A stretch of 64,000 bases of DNA. Origin: Xaviernesmea rhizosphaerae (lineage in GTDB: Bacteria > Pseudomonadota > Alphaproteobacteria > Rhizobiales > Rhizobiaceae). The DNA is taken from positions 41,550-105,549 of the forward strand of contig NZ_MKIO01000027.1 in assembly GCF_001938945.1 (NCBI RefSeq). Reading direction: 5' to 3'. The notes beneath the pieces were generated by a model. It saw only the letters and a list, made by a program, of their open reading frames with translations, was not told the origin of the DNA and searched no databases. Positions 61,634-64,000 of the stretch are shown here, one piece after another (the first letter of the stretch is position 1; each line of letters starts with the position of its first letter). The position numbers and the translations under genes were made by a program.

Positions 61634-63550
61634 TCAGAAGGATTCCCAGCTTTCCTGAGGCAGCGCCCGGGCCGCATTGCCGGCGAAGGCGGAGGCGAGG
61701 CGGCCGTGCAGGGTGCGGGCCGGCGAGGCGGCAGGCGGCGTGCGTTCGGTGGCGGCGCGGGGGGCGCGATCCTCGCCGAGCTGGAACTGGCCGAGCAGCT
61801 CGTTCAGCGCCGCAGCCTGGCCGGCCAGGCCATGGGTGGCCGCCGTGGTCTGTTCCACCATCGAGGCATTCTGCTGCGTGCCCTGATCCACCTGGGCGAT
61901 GGCCGAGTTGATCTCCGACAGGCCGACCGACTGCTCGCGCGTGGAGGAGACGATGGCGGCGATGTTGCGGTTGATCTCCTGCACCTCGGTGACGATCGTT
62001 TCCAGCGCCGCGCCGGTCTCGCCGACGAGCGCCACGCCATTGCGCACCTGATCGCCGGAACGGGTGATGCGCCCCTTGATCTCCTTGGCGGCGTTGGCCG
62101 AGCGCTGGGCAAGCTCGCGCACCTCCTGCGCCACAACGGCGAAGCCCTTGCCGGCTTCGCCGGCGCGCGCGGCCTCCACCCCGGCATTCAGCGCCAGAAG
62201 GTTGGTCTGGAAGGCGATCTCGTCGATCACGGTGATGATCTCGCTGATCTCGGCGGAGGACTTCTCGATCTCGGTCATGGCGCTCACCGCCCGGCGCACG
62301 ACATCGCCCGAGCGCTCGGCGCCCTCGCGGGTCTGGTCGACCAGCGCGCTGACCTTGCCGGCGCGTGTGGCCGCTTCCTTGACCGTGGTGGTCAGCTGTT
62401 CCAGCGCCGCGGCCGTTTCCTCCACGGATGCCGCCTGCTGCTCGGTGCGGCGCGAGAGGTCGTCCGTGGCCGACCTGATCTCCTGTGTGCCCGCGTCGAT
62501 CGTGCTGGCAGTCTCGCCGACCGCGCGCAGCACGCCCTGCAGCCGTTCGAGCGACTGGTTGAAGTTGACGCGCAGCGTGTCGAGCTGACCGACGAAAGGC
62601 TCCGGCAGGTGCTGTCCGACATCGCCGTGGGCGAGCCTGTCCAGCGCCGCGCCGAGATTGCGCACGGCAAATTGCAAGTCGTCGGCCTCCCGGGCCTTCT
62701 GCGCCTCGCGCTCCAGCCGCTCCTGTTCCGACAGGCTGCGATTGGCCTCGGCCTCGCGCTCCAGCCGGCTCCGCTCCAGCGCATTGTCGCGGAACACGCC
62801 GACGGCCCTGGCCATGTCGCCAATATCGTCCTTGCGCCCGGTGAAGGGGATCTCTTGCGCCAGATCACCCTGCGACAGCGTCGTCATGGCGGCGGTAATG
62901 CCGGCGATCGGCCGGGCGATGCGGCGGAAGCAGTAGATGGCCGCGCCAAGGCCGATGAGAAGAACGATCAGGCTGAGCACGGAGGTGAGCATCAACGTGT
63001 TGTCGGCCATCCCCATGGCCTCGTTCTTCACGACCTCCGCATTGTTCCGGTTTACGGCCAGAACGGCGCTGAAAAGCGAGACGGCGCGTCCGCCCTGGGC
63101 GATCATCTCGCTGACCTTTTTCTGTACGCCATCGGTGTCGCCTGCCATCGCCGCGCTGATCAGCTGGGCGCCAAGACGCTCATACTCGTCGATGGCGGTC
63201 ACGGCGGGCCCGAATTTCTCACGCATCTCCGGCGTCTTGATCGTGGCGCCGAAGGCGTCAAAGGCCTTGCGACGGTCGTCCCGGCTCTTCTGCAGCGTGT
63301 AAAGCATGGCGGTGCGCTGCTCGTCCGTCTTTGCACCGGCGAGCAGGGCATAGCCGCGCCTGACATCGCCGAACAGGCGGTCCAATTCCGCCATCTGATG
63401 CGCCCTGTCGATGCGGAAGCTCATATCGCTCGTCCGCTCGCGAAGGCCCATGACGGAATAGATCGCGAAGCTTCCCTGCAGGAGCGCCAGGGCCGTCATC
63501 AGCCCGAAGAGGAGGACAAGCAGTGTTTTGGTGCGGATACTGGAAAACAT
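61634..63550 (-). CDS. Transmembrane methyl-accepting chemotaxis protein with CheR-docking tail
   Basis: A 638-residue chemoreceptor: helix ~7-29, periplasmic four-helix-type sensor ~30-185, second helix ~187-210 ([20 protein letters not shown]), HAMP repeats, then a signalling domain with [20 protein letters not shown]. The C terminus ends QESWESF: a W-x-x-F pentapeptide as in E. coli Tar/Tsr (NWETF), the docking site for CheR/CheB. It is thus a high-abundance-type receptor that can assist methylation of receptors without the tail, such as the one at 21595. The ligand is unknown. Monocistronic, with a good terminator. Confidence 0.93.
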   Translation of the reverse strand: MFSSIRTKTLLVLLFGLMTALALLQGSFAIYSVMGLRERTSDMSFRIDRAHQMAELDRLFGDVRRGYALLAGAKTDEQRTAMLYTLQKSRDDRRKAFDAFGATIKTPEMREKFGPAVTAIDEYERLGAQLISAAMAGDTDGVQKKVSEMIAQGGRAVSLFSAVLAVNRNNAEVVKNEAMGMADNTLMLTSVLSLIVLLIGLGAAIYCFRRIARPIAGITAAMTTLSQGDLAQEIPFTGRKDDIGDMARAVGVFRDNALERSRLEREAEANRSLSEQERLEREAQKAREADDLQFAVRNLGAALDRLAHGDVGQHLPEPFVGQLDTLRVNFNQSLERLQGVLRAVGETASTIDAGTQEIRSATDDLSRRTEQQAASVEETAAALEQLTTTVKEAATRAGKVSALVDQTREGAERSGDVVRRAVSAMTEIEKSSAEISEIITVIDEIAFQTNLLALNAGVEAARAGEAGKGFAVVAQEVRELAQRSANAAKEIKGRITRSGDQVRNGVALVGETGAALETIVTEVQEINRNIAAIVSSTREQSVGLSEINSAIAQVDQGTQQNASMVEQTTAATHGLAGQAAALNELLGQFQLGEDRAPRAATERTPPAASPARTLHGRLASAFAGNAARALPQESWESF

Positions 63551-64000
63551 GGGTCAGGATCTCGATTAAAAAAACCGCAATTCCTCCCTATTGCGTCGCA
63601 ATAAATGGACCGAGTTATCTGAAGAAAATCTTACATTTACCCGCCACATTCGAGGGGAGTGCGGGTTTTTCATCCGCAGGATGCGCGCCGTGCCCTTTGG
63701 GCGCCGCCGGCCTTGCCGCGGCCGAGCGCCGACAGACGATGAAGGAGCCATCGCGCCGCAGACCGCCGGCGGCGCGATGAGCCACTCTCTTGTTTCCCGG
63801 CAGGATTTGCCCGCAATTGGCTTCCGCCTGCTGGTCCGACATCTTTAAGCGCCGGACCGACCCCCCCCCCCCGGTATCAGCTCTTATAAAAAGCCGATGC
63901 AGGAGAGAAATCCGGAGCGCTGCGGTCCCGGTCGACGCTCAGGCGTCGCCGCCCGCCTGTGCGGCGCGACCGGATGTCGCGCTGCCGGATGGGGCACTGG
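63551..64000. other. 450-bp right-end region, no gene recognised
   Basis: Contains the AT-rich promoter zone of the chemoreceptor gene (63560-63650) and a run of 12 C at 63861-63872. Short frames on both strands are arginine/proline-rich and look like noise. Anything starting beyond the window edge cannot be seen. Confidence 0.5.

Noticed and set aside
61706..63604. 632-codon open frame opposite the right-end chemoreceptor
   Set aside because: Antisense shadow of a well-supported chemoreceptor; no recognisable domain.

Overview
The window is GC-rich (low sixties percent by eye) and carries about 47 protein genes, two pseudogene remnants and several families of intergenic palindromes. Gene content points to a Rhizobiaceae-type alphaproteobacterium: many CUT1, CUT2 and HAAT importers each beside a LacI, AraC, LysR or GntR regulator, chemoreceptors of the rhizobial class, CsgH-type curli genes, a Pls-type NRPS and small REP-like palindromes. 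Genus cannot be fixed from the sequence alone. No rRNA, tRNA, CRISPR array, prophage or replication origin was seen.

Layout. 1-8.3 kb: a LacI regulator (cut by the left edge), paired operators, and a divergent seven-gene operon of a CUT2 sugar-type ABC importer, an amidohydrolase, a D-threonine aldolase/D-serine dehydratase-like PLP enzyme and an AstE/AspA-type deacylase. 8.4-12.4 kb: a decayed LysR gene joined to the 3' end of a PAS-PAS chemoreceptor, then a secreted SMP-30/yellow-like protein. 12.6-21.2 kb: a polyol operon (CUT1 importer, small membrane protein, xylitol-type dehydrogenase, two SDRs) with a divergent AraC regulator. 21.2-24.7 kb: IS remnant and a binding-protein/chemoreceptor pair. 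25-28.7 kb: GlxA-type AraC regulator, MFS exporter and LysR. 29-31 kb: YceI and a cytochrome b561-YceI fusion.

31.7-40.2 kb: an organosulfur cluster: FMN reductase, SfnG-like monooxygenase, five-gene HAAT importer and SfnB-like flavoprotein. 40.3-42.5 kb: LysR with an NTF2-like/SDR pair. 42.8-49 kb: a GntR-led operon combining a PLP C-S lyase-like enzyme with a complete CUT1 importer, closed by a strong terminator. 49.2-50.9 kb: a curli module (curlin-repeat protein, CsgH chaperone, second curlin-repeat protein). 51.0-51.3 kb: a 263-bp MITE-like element with perfect 32-bp ends. 51.3-57 kb: LysE exporter, 4'-phosphopantetheinyl transferase and a 1346-residue Pls/PosA-type NRPS. 57.4-63.6 kb: L,D-transpeptidase, a GGDEF-EAL protein bracketed by two inverted copies of a ~117-bp multi-hairpin repeat, and a chemoreceptor with a C-terminal CheR-docking pentapeptide.

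Together this is an accessory region for finding, importing and breaking down plant/soil compounds, with surface functions at the right end (curli amyloid, possible poly-amino acid, cyclic-di-GMP turnover, peptidoglycan cross-linking). The items most worth pursuing are the Pls-PPTase pair, the operon at 0.5-8.3 kb with mixed sugar and amino-acid character, the sulfone cluster with its own HAAT importer, the binding-protein/chemoreceptor pair, the C-S lyase-CUT1 operon and the two repeat elements.
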